The notes under the pieces are model-generated. The model was not told the DNA's origin. It ran no database searches and saw nothing but the letters and a program-made list of their open reading frames with translations. This document shows, one piece after another, positions 54,771 to 63,696 of a stretch of 64,000 nt of DNA. Source of the stretch: Affinibrenneria salicis (GTDB lineage Bacteria; Pseudomonadota; Gammaproteobacteria; Enterobacterales; Enterobacteriaceae); the NCBI RefSeq assembly GCF_008710095.1, contig NZ_VYKJ01000002.1:329188-393187 (forward strand), written 5' to 3'. Position 1 is the first letter of the stretch. Every line of letters begins with the position of its first letter. The translations under genes were made by a program, and so were the position numbers.

Positions 54771-55457
54771 GTGAATTACCCCATCGGCCCCATTAATCAC
54801 AGCTATCTGGGCTCCAGCGTTTACGCCATGCTGCGTGAGGCGCTGATCAGCGGCCGGCTCAAACCCGACGATCGTCTGCGCATTCGCGAACTGGCCGCTC
54901 AGGTGGGCACCAGCGTAACGCCGGTGCGCGACGCCATTTTGCAGCTGGCGAAAGAGCGGGCGCTGGTGTTGAAAACGCCGCGCGATATCCGCGTCCCCTC
55001 GCTGAGCGAAGCGCAGTTTCTGGAAATTCGCACCCTGCGCCTCGCGCTGGAGGGCATTGGCGCGGAAAATGCCGCCCGCTACATTACGCCGCACAATCTG
55101 CAGCGCATCGAGGAAAATATCGCGCGCAACCGGATCGCCATTCAGCAAGAGAACCTGAACGAGGCGCTGCGGCTTAATAGCGATTTTCACCTGCTGCTGG
55201 CGCAGAATGCCGCGATGCCGATGCTGAACGGCTTTATCGATAGTTTATGGATGCGCACCGGCCCTCTGATCGCCCAGGCCTATGCGCATTTTTCTCTGCG
55301 CATGGCCATCGAACACCATCAGGAAGTGCTGGCCGCGCTCAGTCAGCACGACGGCGTCGCCGCCAGACAGGCCATTCAGCGGGATATTCTCGACGGCAGC
55401 GAAAAAATGCTGGAATTTATCGCCGTCGGCCAGGACGACGACGCCGACTCGCGCTAA
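54771..55457 (+). CDS. GntR-family regulator with FCD effector domain
   Basis: 228 residues. N-terminal winged HTH (about residues 8-70: VYAMLREALISGRLKPDDRL, LAAQVGTSVTPVRDAILQLA) and C-terminal all-helical FCD domain (about 80-215) with metal-ligand residues in NSDFHLLLAQNA and HHQEVLAAL. I chose GTG 54771 (AAGG 7 bases upstream); an ATG at 54723 would lie inside the operator region and is less likely. FadR-type FCD regulators usually sense carboxylic acids or amino acids. Expected to control the importer and catabolic genes that carry the same palindrome. Confidence 0.88.
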   Translation: MNYPIGPINHSYLGSSVYAMLREALISGRLKPDDRLRIRELAAQVGTSVTPVRDAILQLAKERALVLKTPRDIRVPSLSEAQFLEIRTLRLALEGIGAENAARYITPHNLQRIEENIARNRIAIQQENLNEALRLNSDFHLLLAQNAAMPMLNGFIDSLWMRTGPLIAQAYAHFSLRMAIEHHQEVLAALSQHDGVAARQAIQRDILDGSEKMLEFIAVGQDDDADSR

Positions 55458-55478
55458 GCGCGGCGCCGCCGGAAACGG

Positions 55479-56531
55479 CTAGCCCCTTTCCTGCCGGCAA
55501 CACTGCCACAGCCGCGCCGCGCTATCCTGCGGCGCACAGGCCAGCAGGCGCTGCAGACTGCGCCAGCAGCGCGGCAGATTACGTAAAATATAGTCGCGGT
55601 TATGTGGGTACAGCGTGGCGCGCCATTGGGTCAAGGTAATGGTCAGCGCCATACGGGCCGCCAGCAGATCGGGCAATAGCGCCACCTCCTCTTCCCGCAG
55701 CGGCAGTTCCCGGTGATAGGCGGCGATAAACGGCCGCACGAACGCCAGCATATCGTCGCCGTCGCTGAGCTGGTAGGCCAGCGCGGTGGCCAGATCGCCG
55801 ATCAGCGGCGCCTGTAGCGCATCGCCGAAGTCGATAACGCCGGCGACCTTGCCGTTGTCCTGCTCTTGCACCAGGACATTGTGCGGATTCAGGTCGTTAT
55901 GGATCACCTGCTGACGTAGCGCGGCGAGGCGCGGCCGCACATGCTGCGCAAAGCGTTCAAGCACCTGCCCGGCCACCCGCCGCTGGTCGCCGTCCCGCAT
56001 AAAGGACAGATACGGCAACGCCTGGTCGGATCGGCTGACGTCCCACAGCAGCGCGCGCCGGGCGCCGGCATGGCTGAATCCCGCCAGCGCACGATCCAGC
56101 CGGGCCAGCGTCCGGCCAAGATGGCGCATCAGCGGCGCGCCTGGCGTCGCCTGACTCTGCGGTATCCCGGCCAGATAGCTGACGACGCGCAACCGCAGAC
56201 GGCCGTCGCCGATATCCGCCTGCGGCTGCGCGTCGCCGTTCAGGCTGCTGATCACCGCCGGCACTGGCAGTCCGCTATCCTCGCGGGCGATGTGGCGCAG
56301 CATGGCGAGCTGAAAATCGCTGACCTGCGCGGGCTCCGCCGCATTGATGAATTTCACCATAAACGCCCGCCCGTCGGCGTGCCGCAGATGGAAATTGGCA
56401 TCCCGTTCGCCCTGCAGCGCGCGCATCTCGCCGGGCAGGCCGTACAGCTGACGCACGATGCGCGCCGCCTGACCGGGCGTAACCTGAGGCGGCGCCTCAG
56501 TGAGTTCGCCGTGCCGTGCGCGATCAGACAT
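55479..56531 (-). CDS. APH-fold small-molecule kinase (hydroxylysine-kinase/homoserine-kinase-like)
   Basis: 350 residues of the APH/choline kinase fold. Seen are the ATP-Lys segment GRAFMVKFINAAEP (about residue 50-62), the catalytic HNDLNPHNVLV (Asp about residue 207; family HxDxxxxN) and DFGDALQAPLIGDLA (metal-binding Asp). Nearest in look to kinases that sit beside aminotransferases, such as hydroxylysine kinase and ThrB-II homologs. ATG 56531 has GGAGGT 6 bases upstream and overlaps the SDR stop by 8 bases, so both form one operon under the palindrome at 57282. Substrate unknown; a hydroxy-amino acid or amino alcohol is inferred. A 100-base decayed copy of its start lies at 49519. Confidence 0.85.
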   Translation of the reverse strand: MSDRARHGELTEAPPQVTPGQAARIVRQLYGLPGEMRALQGERDANFHLRHADGRAFMVKFINAAEPAQVSDFQLAMLRHIAREDSGLPVPAVISSLNGDAQPQADIGDGRLRLRVVSYLAGIPQSQATPGAPLMRHLGRTLARLDRALAGFSHAGARRALLWDVSRSDQALPYLSFMRDGDQRRVAGQVLERFAQHVRPRLAALRQQVIHNDLNPHNVLVQEQDNGKVAGVIDFGDALQAPLIGDLATALAYQLSDGDDMLAFVRPFIAAYHRELPLREEEVALLPDLLAARMALTITLTQWRATLYPHNRDYILRNLPRCWRSLQRLLACAPQDSAARLWQCCRQERG

Positions 56532-57258
56532 GCTGACCTCCATTGACCTGAATTTCGGCCCCGTTGACATAGGATGCGCCGGTGGTGCAGAGAAAATAGA
56601 TCAGGCTGGCCACCTCTTCCGGTTTACCCAGCCGCTGCATCGGCACCTGACGTTCGATGATCTGCCCGGTGCCCGGCGACAAAATGGCGGTTTCGATCTC
56701 GCCGGGCGCAATCGCGTTGACGCGAATGCCGTGCTGGCCGTAATCAAACGCCATTTCGCGCGTCAACGCCGACAGCGCCGCTTTCGATACGGCATAGGCC
56801 GCGCCGGCGAACGGGTGAACGCGCGAGCCGGCTATCGATGTGACGTTGATAATACATCCCTGACTGCTCTTCAGCTCATCAAACAGCCCGTTGGCCAGCA
56901 GCGCGCCGGAAAACAGATTAACGTTGAACACCCGCAGCCAGGCGGCATAGTCGGTATCGCGCACGCCCAGCCGCTGACCGGCCGCGCCTTTGGGCGAAAT
57001 CGCGGCATTTTCGACCAGCGCATCCAGCCGGCCGCCCAGCTTTCGTTTAATCAGCGGCAGCGCCCGTTGCAGGCCGTCGATGTCTTCCAGGTCCAGATGA
57101 ATATGGTTCAGCAGCCCTTCCGCCCACGGACACTCGTCCACCCAGCTCTGACGCGATGCGGTAAAAATACGCCAGCCCGCCGCGTGGAAATGTTTCACCG
57201 TCGCATGGCCAATGCCGCGACTGGCTCCGGTCAGCAGAAGTGTTTTTTGCGCCGTCAT
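56524..57258 (-). CDS. Short-chain dehydrogenase/reductase (SDR)
   Basis: 244 residues, classical SDR: LLTGASRGIGHATVKHF (TGxxxGxG, about residue 9-25), NAA at ENAAISPKG (about 80), Ser in INVTSIAGSRVHPF (about 132), Tyr-Lys in AYAVSKAALSAL (about 147-151) and PGEIET. Reduces or oxidises a hydroxyl/carbonyl with NAD(P). First gene of an operon with the kinase; the GntR palindrome is 24 bases before its start. Together they suggest a hydroxylated amine as substrate. Confidence 0.88.
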   Translation of the reverse strand: MTAQKTLLLTGASRGIGHATVKHFHAAGWRIFTASRQSWVDECPWAEGLLNHIHLDLEDIDGLQRALPLIKRKLGGRLDALVENAAISPKGAAGQRLGVRDTDYAAWLRVFNVNLFSGALLANGLFDELKSSQGCIINVTSIAGSRVHPFAGAAYAVSKAALSALTREMAFDYGQHGIRVNAIAPGEIETAILSPGTGQIIERQVPMQRLGKPEEVASLIYFLCTTGASYVNGAEIQVNGGQHV

Positions 57259-57281
57259 AACGGATTACCTCATTAAATATT

Positions 57282-57291
57282 TGATGCATCA
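57282..57291. promoter_or_regulatory. GntR operator palindrome, site 2 (before the SDR-kinase operon)
   Basis: TGATGCATCA in the context TATTTGATGCATCATAAAA, 24 bases upstream of the SDR start (reverse strand). Same palindrome as at 54711 and 60620. Confidence 0.7.
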
Positions 57292-57302
57292 TAAAAGGCG
57301 CG

Positions 57303-57327
57303 ACAAAAAAACGCTGCGCGCAGCGTT
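57303..57327 (-). terminator. Rho-independent terminator after the importer operon
   Basis: On the reverse strand AACGCTGCG / CGCAGCGTT form a 9-bp stem with no free loop bases in the strict repeat (a tight palindrome) followed by TTTTTTT. Sits 65 bases past the PotC-like stop. Confidence 0.75.
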
Positions 57328-57391
57328 GACGACACCCTTAATCGTAAAATACGGCGGGCCGGTCGACGCCGGCCGCCGTCCTTTTAATGCA

Positions 57392-58210
57392 TTAATGCCC
57401 GCCGCGCAGCCGTTCGCCGCGGCGACGTAAAACCTCCATCACGATCAGCAGCAGCAGCGCCGCCCCGACCATCATTGAGGCCGCCGCGGCGATCGTCGGA
57501 TCGAGGTTTTCCCTAATGCCGGCGAACATTTGCAGCGGCAGCGTGCGCTGGCGCGGACTGGCGAGAAACAGCGTCACCACCACCTCGTCAAACGAGGTGG
57601 CGAAGGCGAACAGCGCGCCGGAAAACACCCCGGGCGCGATGATCGGAAACGTCACCTTACGAAACGCCATCAGCGGCGTGGCGCCGAGACTAGCCGCCGC
57701 CCGGGTCAGATTCTGATCGTAATTCTTCAGAATCGCCGTCACGGTGATCACCACAAAGGGCACGCCAAGCATGGCGTGCGCCAGTACCAGACCAATGTAG
57801 CTGTTAAGCAGCGAAATCCGCGCGAAGAAGAAGAACATCCCCACCGCGACGATGACGATCGGCGCGATCATCGGCGAAATCAGCACCGCCATCACCAGCG
57901 ATTTGCCGCGAAACTCGCCGCGCACCAGCCCGACCGAGGCCAGCACGCCCAGCACCGTCGCCACCAGCGTCGCCAGCGGCGCGATCAGCAGGCTATTGCC
58001 CAGGGCGCTCAGCCACTCCTGCGAATTAAAAAATTCGCGATACCAGCGCAGCGAAAAGCCGTTCAGCGGATAGCTGAGAAACGAACCGGCGTTAAACGAC
58101 AGCGGCACAATCACCAGCACCGGCACCACCAGGAATAACAGTACCGCGGCGCCGTAGAAATTAAACGCGGCGTTCCATAAACGGATAACCACCTGACCCT
58201 GTTGTTTCAT
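57392..58210 (-). CDS. PotC-like ABC transporter permease
   Basis: 272 residues, about six TM spans. The BPD-transport EAA motif is in TRAAASLGATPLMAFRKVTF (about 180-199). Belongs to the spermidine/putrescine (PotC/YdcV) branch. Pairs with the PotB-like protein upstream (18-base gap). Cytoplasmic ATPase not in the window. Confidence 0.88.
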   Translation of the reverse strand: MKQQGQVVIRLWNAAFNFYGAAVLLFLVVPVLVIVPLSFNAGSFLSYPLNGFSLRWYREFFNSQEWLSALGNSLLIAPLATLVATVLGVLASVGLVRGEFRGKSLVMAVLISPMIAPIVIVAVGMFFFFARISLLNSYIGLVLAHAMLGVPFVVITVTAILKNYDQNLTRAAASLGATPLMAFRKVTFPIIAPGVFSGALFAFATSFDEVVVTLFLASPRQRTLPLQMFAGIRENLDPTIAAAASMMVGAALLLLIVMEVLRRRGERLRGGH

Positions 58211-58228
58211 CTCTATTCTCTCCCTGGA

Positions 58229-59500
58229 TTAGCGCGCCGCCGCTTCGGCCTGGGTACGCGTGACCCGGATGTACACGATATACAGCAGCGTGACGATGAT
58301 CAGCAACTGAGTGCCGAGCGCCGCCGCCATACCCCAGTTCATCGTGGTATTGGTGTAGAAGGCGACAAAGTAACTCAGCATCTGATCGCCGGGACCGCCG
58401 AGCAACGCGGGCGTGATGTAGTAGCCGATAGCCATCATAAACACCAGCAGCGCGCCGGCCGCCACGCCGGCATAGGTCTGCGGCACATAGACCCGCCAGA
58501 ACGCCACGAACGGATGGGCGCCGAGCGATATCGCCGCGCGTACATAGTTGGGGGAGATGCTTTTCATCACCGCATACAGCGGCAGGATCAGAAACGGCAG
58601 CAAAATATGGGTCATCGAGATATAAACGCCGACGCGGTTAAACACCATCACCAGCGGATGTTCGATAATACCTATCCCCAGCAGCGCCCGATTGATCAGG
58701 CCGCCGGACTGCAGCAGGACGATCCAGCTGGCGGTGCGCACAATCAGCGAGGTCCAGAACGGCAGCAGCACCAGGATCATCAGCAGATTGGCCCGTCCGG
58801 TAGGCTGCTTCGCCATCCAGTAAGCCAGCGGATAGCCCAGCCCCACGCAGAGCAGCGTCACCGTGCCCGCCATCACCAGCGTGCGCAACAGCACGTTAAT
58901 GTACAGCGCCTGATCGTCGGGCAGCGCGACAATCTGCTGCGTCGTGCTGTCCACCTTGTGATCGAACGCCGCCAGCAGGTAATAACTGGTGAACGGACGC
59001 GACGCGCGATCCAGCGTCTGCCACGTGGATAACTCGCCCCACAGCGGCTGAGACTGAATCAGCTGTTCGCGCACGTTGCCGCTGCCCTCGGCGGGCAGGC
59101 TGCGCAGCGTGCGGGTAATCAGCGTACGGTATTTCGGATCCTCGTAACCCAGCCGCTTGGTGATCAGCGAAATCTGGCCGGCGCCGCGCGCCTGACGCAG
59201 ATCCGTGACCAGCGCGGCCCACACAGGTTCATCGGGCAGTTGTTCGCCGGACCAGTAACGCAGCGCCTCGATGGTGGTCGGCATGCTGGTTCTCAGCTCC
59301 GGGTTCTCGACGCTTTTCACCAGAATTGAGGTGATCGGGAACAAAAAACTTACCACGATAAACACGAACAGCGGCGCTATCAACAACAGGGAACGCCGTT
59401 TATAAAACGCCTGGGCGCGGCGCATCTGCTGTTTCAGGGCATTTCCCTGCCCTGCCTGCGCGGATGACGGTTCTGTCGCCAACGGGTTACTCTGGGACAT
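58229..59500 (-). CDS. PotB-like ABC transporter permease with long periplasmic loop
   Basis: 423 residues, longer than E. coli PotB (275). TM1 about 36-55, then about 150 polar residues (about 60-205) outside the membrane before five TM spans; this loop type is known in a subfamily of polyamine/amine permeases. EAA-like motif in VRAAISLGAHPFVAFWRVYV (about 318-337). Second gene of the PotD-PotB-PotC unit. Confidence 0.86.
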   Translation of the reverse strand: MSQSNPLATEPSSAQAGQGNALKQQMRRAQAFYKRRSLLLIAPLFVFIVVSFLFPITSILVKSVENPELRTSMPTTIEALRYWSGEQLPDEPVWAALVTDLRQARGAGQISLITKRLGYEDPKYRTLITRTLRSLPAEGSGNVREQLIQSQPLWGELSTWQTLDRASRPFTSYYLLAAFDHKVDSTTQQIVALPDDQALYINVLLRTLVMAGTVTLLCVGLGYPLAYWMAKQPTGRANLLMILVLLPFWTSLIVRTASWIVLLQSGGLINRALLGIGIIEHPLVMVFNRVGVYISMTHILLPFLILPLYAVMKSISPNYVRAAISLGAHPFVAFWRVYVPQTYAGVAAGALLVFMMAIGYYITPALLGGPGDQMLSYFVAFYTNTTMNWGMAAALGTQLLIIVTLLYIVYIRVTRTQAEAAAR

Positions 59501-59541
59501 CGGCTCTCATCTCCAAAATGCGTGAATAATGACCGGACTGA

Positions 59542-60570
59542 TTACTGTGCCGCCCAGGCGTTGAAGCGCTGTTCCAGCTCTTCGCCGTGATCGATCCAGA
59601 ACTCCGTGTCAACCTGCAAGGCCTGCGCCAGGTTTTCCGGCGCGGTCGGCAGGTTTTTGGCGATAGCCGGCGCAATCAGCGACATCGCGCCCTTGTTGGT
59701 CGGACCATAAGGGATATTTTCGGCGAAAACTTTCTGGTGCTCAGGCTGGCCGGCGAACGCAATAAACTGTTCGGCCAGCGCTTTACGTTTCGACCCTTTG
59801 ACGATCGCCCAGCTGTCCAGATCGTACAAACTGTTGTCCCATACCATACGGAAATCATGTCCTTCCTTCACCGCGGAGGAAACGCGCCCGTTGTAGGCCG
59901 ACGTCATCACCACGTCGCCCGACACCAGCCACTGCACCGGTTGAGCGCCCGATTCCCACCACTGAATATAAGGCTTGATCTGATCAAGCTTTTTAAACGC
60001 GCGATCCGCGCCTTCCGGCGTTCCCAGCACCTGATAGAGATCTTCGCGTTTTACCCCGTCGGCCAGCAGGGCGATTTCCAGCGTAAATTTAGCGCTCTTG
60101 CGCAGGGCGCGTTTACCGGGATAAGTCTTCACGTCCCAGAAGTCATTCCAGCCTTTCGGCGGCGTAGCCAGCTTCTGCGCGTTGTAGGTCAGGATGGTCG
60201 ACCACAGGAAGATGCCGGCGCCGCACTCAGATACCGAGCCCGGCACAAAGTCGTCTTTGTTGCCCAGCTTCGACCAGTCCAGCGTCTCGAACAGCCCCTC
60301 ATTGCAGCCGCGCATCAGTTCAGGACCTTCCACTTCGACCACGTCCCAGCCTACCTGGCCGGTTTCCACCATTGCGCGAATTCTCGCCATCTCGCCGTTA
60401 TACTCGCCGGCTTCGATGGCGCCCTTGCCCGCGGCGGCGAAGGGTTTGTAAAACGCTTTATCCTGGGCATCCTTATTCAGCCCGCCGAAAGAAACAACCG
60501 TCAGAGACTCCGCGCTCGCCTGGGCGGCGAAAGCGAGGCATAACGCTGAAAAAGCGAATCTTTTTAACAT
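59542..60570 (-). CDS. PotD-like periplasmic substrate-binding protein
   Basis: 342 residues. Signal peptide MLKRFAFSALCLAFAAQASA, then SLTVVSFGGLNKDAQDKAF and later EYNGEMARIRAMVETGQVGW, WDVVEVEGPELMRGCNEGLF and PYIQWWESGAQPVQWLVSGD, as in the PotD/SBP_bac polyamine-binding family. ATG 60570 (CAGGAG upstream) is better than the ATG at 60630, which would overlap the operator. First gene of the importer operon; substrate probably an amine or amino acid derivative such as a polyamine or GABA-like compound, inferred from gabT/gabD next door. Confidence 0.87.
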   Translation of the reverse strand: MLKRFAFSALCLAFAAQASAESLTVVSFGGLNKDAQDKAFYKPFAAAGKGAIEAGEYNGEMARIRAMVETGQVGWDVVEVEGPELMRGCNEGLFETLDWSKLGNKDDFVPGSVSECGAGIFLWSTILTYNAQKLATPPKGWNDFWDVKTYPGKRALRKSAKFTLEIALLADGVKREDLYQVLGTPEGADRAFKKLDQIKPYIQWWESGAQPVQWLVSGDVVMTSAYNGRVSSAVKEGHDFRMVWDNSLYDLDSWAIVKGSKRKALAEQFIAFAGQPEHQKVFAENIPYGPTNKGAMSLIAPAIAKNLPTAPENLAQALQVDTEFWIDHGEELEQRFNAWAAQ

Positions 60571-60619
60571 AGTCAGCTCCTGGCAATGTCGTGGTGTGAT
60601 AGTCATAACAGGTGGTCTT

Positions 60620-60629
60620 TGATGCATCA
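60620..60629. promoter_or_regulatory. GntR operator palindrome, site 3 (before the importer operon)
   Basis: TGATGCATCA within a longer, imperfect dyad TTTGATGCATCATGTATCAA, 50 bases before the PotD-like start (reverse strand). Third copy in the locus; no further copy was noticed elsewhere in the window. Confidence 0.7.
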
Positions 60630-60845
60630 TGTATCAAAAGATTAAGCATGATCTGTGCCATATCAGTGAACGCTCTGAGGGCTGACAGAACAGACTTATT
60701 CCACCTGCTAAACCGGCAACAGGAACGGTGCGGCCGGTTTACTGCGTTGCTATTTGTGCGGAGAGCACATTTTTTATTTTCCTGCACTATTGTGGTGCAC
60801 TGGCGCCCGTCGGCAGGTTCCGGACGCCAGCAGAAAAGCGGGGGG

Positions 60846-62306
60846 TTATGCCGGCCGGCCGAGATCCACGCAGAGATACTTCATTTCCAGGTAGTCCTCA
60901 ATGCCAAAGCGCGAACCTTCACGGCCCAGGCCTGACTGTTTCACGCCGCCGAACGGCGCCACTTCGTTGGAAATCAGCCCGGTGTTAATGCCCACCATGC
61001 CGTATTCCAGCGCTTCCGGCACCTGCCACTGGCGCACCGCATCGCGGGTGTAGACATAGGCCGCCAGACCGAACTCGGTGTCGTTAGCCATTGCGATCAC
61101 TTCGGCATCGTCGCTGAAGCGGAACAGCGGCGCGACCGGACCAAAGGTCTCTTCGCGCGCAAAACGCATCGACTGGGTTACGTCGCCGATCACCGTCGGC
61201 GTAAAGAAGGTGCCGCCCAGCTCATGGGGTTTGCCGCCGGTCAACAGGGTCGCGCCCTTCTCCAGCGCGTCGCCGATGTGCGCCTGCACCTTGTCGATGG
61301 CGTCGGCGTCGATCAGCGGTCCCTGCGTCACGCCCGGCTGCGCGCCCGCGCCAACCTTCAGTTTTTCGACCTCGGCCACCAGACGCTCGACCAGCGCCGG
61401 GTAGATCCCCTGCTGAACGTAGATCCGGTTGGCGCACACGCAGGTCTGGCCGCTGTTGCGGAATTTCGACGCCATGATGCCTTTAACCGCCAGCTCCACG
61501 TCGGCGTCGTCAAAAACGATAAAGGGCGCGTTGCCGCCCAGTTCCAGCGACAGTTTTTTCACCGTCGGCGCGCTTTGCGCCATCAGAATGCGGCCGACCT
61601 CGGTCGAACCGGTAAAGCTGAGCTTGCGGATGACCGGGCTGTCGCACAGCACTTTACCCACCGCCTGCGCGTCGCCGGTCAGGACCTGCAGCACGCCGCG
61701 CGGGATACCGGCCTGCTGCGCCAGTTCGGCCAGCGCCAGCGCGGTCAGCGGCGTCTGTTCGGCCGGCTTGACGATCATGGCGCAGCCGGCGGCCAGCGCC
61801 GGCGCCACCTTGCGGGTGATCATCGCCGCCGGGAAGTTCCACGGGGTGATCGCCGCGCATACGCCGATCGGCTGTTTAAGCACCAGCAGGCGCTGCTGTC
61901 CCTGCGGCGACTGCAGCACGCTGCCTTCGATACGTTTGGCTTCTTCCGCAAACCAGTCGATAAAGGACGCGGCGTAACCAATTTCGCCGCGCGCTTCCGC
62001 CAGCGGTTTGCCCTGTTCGGCGGTCAGGATCGCCGCCAGATCGTCCGCATGCTGCGCGATCAGTCGCGACCAGGCCAGCAGCGGCGCCGAACGCTCCTTG
62101 CCGGTCAGCTGGCGCCAGGCCGCCTGCGCGACGCGGGCGGCTTCTATCGCCTGCTCTGTCTGCTGCGCGTTAACCAGCGGTACGCTGGCCAGCGCTTCGC
62201 CGCTGGCCGGATTGGTGACGGTGAGACGCTCGCCGGTCAGACTGTCCTGCCACTCTCCGTCAATCAGACAGAGCTGGCGTAAGAGTTGTGGATGTGTCAG
62301 TTGCAT
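60846..62306 (-). CDS. gabD: Succinate-semialdehyde dehydrogenase (NADP+)
   Basis: 486 residues, aldehyde dehydrogenase superfamily, closest to GabD. Catalytic Glu in LSLELGGNAPFIVFDDAD (about residue 260) and Cys in FRNSGQTCVCANRIYVQ (about 294); oxyanion Asn in ITPWNFPAAMITRK (about 156); cofactor Lys in AMIVKPAEQTPLTA. Oxidises succinate semialdehyde from the aminotransferase to succinate. Starts 8 bases past the gabT stop: one operon. A near-identical chromosomal GABA set often exists elsewhere, so a role for another semialdehyde (for example glutarate semialdehyde) is possible. Confidence 0.9.
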   Translation of the reverse strand: MQLTHPQLLRQLCLIDGEWQDSLTGERLTVTNPASGEALASVPLVNAQQTEQAIEAARVAQAAWRQLTGKERSAPLLAWSRLIAQHADDLAAILTAEQGKPLAEARGEIGYAASFIDWFAEEAKRIEGSVLQSPQGQQRLLVLKQPIGVCAAITPWNFPAAMITRKVAPALAAGCAMIVKPAEQTPLTALALAELAQQAGIPRGVLQVLTGDAQAVGKVLCDSPVIRKLSFTGSTEVGRILMAQSAPTVKKLSLELGGNAPFIVFDDADVELAVKGIMASKFRNSGQTCVCANRIYVQQGIYPALVERLVAEVEKLKVGAGAQPGVTQGPLIDADAIDKVQAHIGDALEKGATLLTGGKPHELGGTFFTPTVIGDVTQSMRFAREETFGPVAPLFRFSDDAEVIAMANDTEFGLAAYVYTRDAVRQWQVPEALEYGMVGINTGLISNEVAPFGGVKQSGLGREGSRFGIEDYLEMKYLCVDLGRPA

Positions 62307-62314
62307 ACGATTCC

Positions 62315-63580
62315 TTATTGAGCAAGCGCCCGGCCGAGGATCGTCAGCGCCTGCGTAAACTGGGTTTCCGGGATAGTCAGCGGATACAGGAAACGAATCA
62401 CGTTGCCGTTCACGCCGCAGGTCAACAATAGCAGACCTTCGCTCAGCGCCTTGTGCTGAATTTTACGGGTGATTTCCGCCGAAGGTTTGCCGGTTTGCGG
62501 ATCGTTAAACTCAACCGCCACCATGGAGCCCTGGGCGCGGATATCGGCAATCGCCGGGCAGCTGGCTTTGGCTTTCTGCAGCGTTTCAACCAGCGCGGCG
62601 CCCAGGCGCTGCGCGCGCTGGCACAACTGTTCTTCTTCGATGACCGACAGCACGGACAGCGCCGCCGCCACGGCCAGCGGGTTACCCGCGTAAGTGCCGC
62701 CCAGACCGCCCGGCGCCGGCGCGTCCATCACCTCGGCGCGGCCGACTACGCCGGAAATCGGGAAGCCGCCGCCCAGGCTTTTCGCCATGGTGATGAGATC
62801 GGCTTTATCCTGATAATATTCCATGGCGAACAGCTTACCGGTACGGGCGAAGCCGGTCTGCACTTCATCGGCAATCAGCAGAATGCCGTGTTTGTCGCAC
62901 AATTCGCGCAGGGCGCTGATGAATTCCGGCGGCGCCACGTTAAAGCCGCCTTCGCCCTGCACCGGCTCCAGCAGGATCGCAGCGACCTGGTCGGCGGCGA
63001 TATCGGTGCGCATGATGCGTTCGATGCTTTCGATGGACTGTTCCACCGTGATGCCCTGGTGCTCACTCGGATACACCGCATGGAAAATCGAGCCCGGGAA
63101 CGGACCGAAACCGGTGGAGTACGGCGCCACTTTACCGGTCAGCGTCATGGTCAGTAAGGTACGGCCGTGGAAGGCGGCGCTGAATGCGATGACGCCCGGA
63201 CGACGGGTATAGGCGCGGGCGATCTTAACCGCGTTTTCAACGGCTTCGGAACCGGTTGTGAAAAATGTGGTTTTCGCCGGCCCGCTGATCGGCGCCAGCG
63301 CGTTGATGCGCTCGGCCAGTTCGACATAGCTGCCGTAAGGCACTATCTGATAAGCGGTATGAGTAAAGCGTTCCAGCTGTTCGCGCACCGCCGCCATCAC
63401 CTTCGGATGACGGTGACCGGTATTGAGCACGGCAATACCCGCGGCGAAGTCGGTAAACTCGCGACCTTCGATATCCCACAGCGTGGCGTTTTCCGCTTTA
63501 TCGGCATAAAAATCGCACATTACGCCCACTCCGCGCGGAGTGGCTGCCAGACGGCGTTGATTCAGTTCGCTATTGCTCAT
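62315..63580 (-). CDS. gabT: 4-aminobutyrate aminotransferase
   Basis: 421 residues, class III PLP aminotransferase. Features: DFAAGIAVLNTGHRHPKV at the N-terminus, TTGSEAVENAVKIAR (about residue 110), IADEVQTGFARTGK (PLP Asp about 240), MAKSLGGGFPISGVVGR with the Schiff-base Lys (about 267), and GGTYAGNPLAVAAA. Transfers the amino group of GABA (or a close omega-amine) to 2-oxoglutarate, yielding succinate semialdehyde for GabD. ATG 63580; divergent from the MocR regulator 116 bases away. Confidence 0.92.
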   Translation of the reverse strand: MSNSELNQRRLAATPRGVGVMCDFYADKAENATLWDIEGREFTDFAAGIAVLNTGHRHPKVMAAVREQLERFTHTAYQIVPYGSYVELAERINALAPISGPAKTTFFTTGSEAVENAVKIARAYTRRPGVIAFSAAFHGRTLLTMTLTGKVAPYSTGFGPFPGSIFHAVYPSEHQGITVEQSIESIERIMRTDIAADQVAAILLEPVQGEGGFNVAPPEFISALRELCDKHGILLIADEVQTGFARTGKLFAMEYYQDKADLITMAKSLGGGFPISGVVGRAEVMDAPAPGGLGGTYAGNPLAVAAALSVLSVIEEEQLCQRAQRLGAALVETLQKAKASCPAIADIRAQGSMVAVEFNDPQTGKPSAEITRKIQHKALSEGLLLLTCGVNGNVIRFLYPLTIPETQFTQALTILGRALAQ

Positions 63581-63696
63581 CTTTTCGCTCCAGAAACCGG
63601 TGATAGACACCCTGATTGTTTTACCTGCGTGTTGCAATTTATGTCCTGGTTGGTTCTATAATCCAGAGCCAGTTTTGAATATTTAAGGGATCCACT

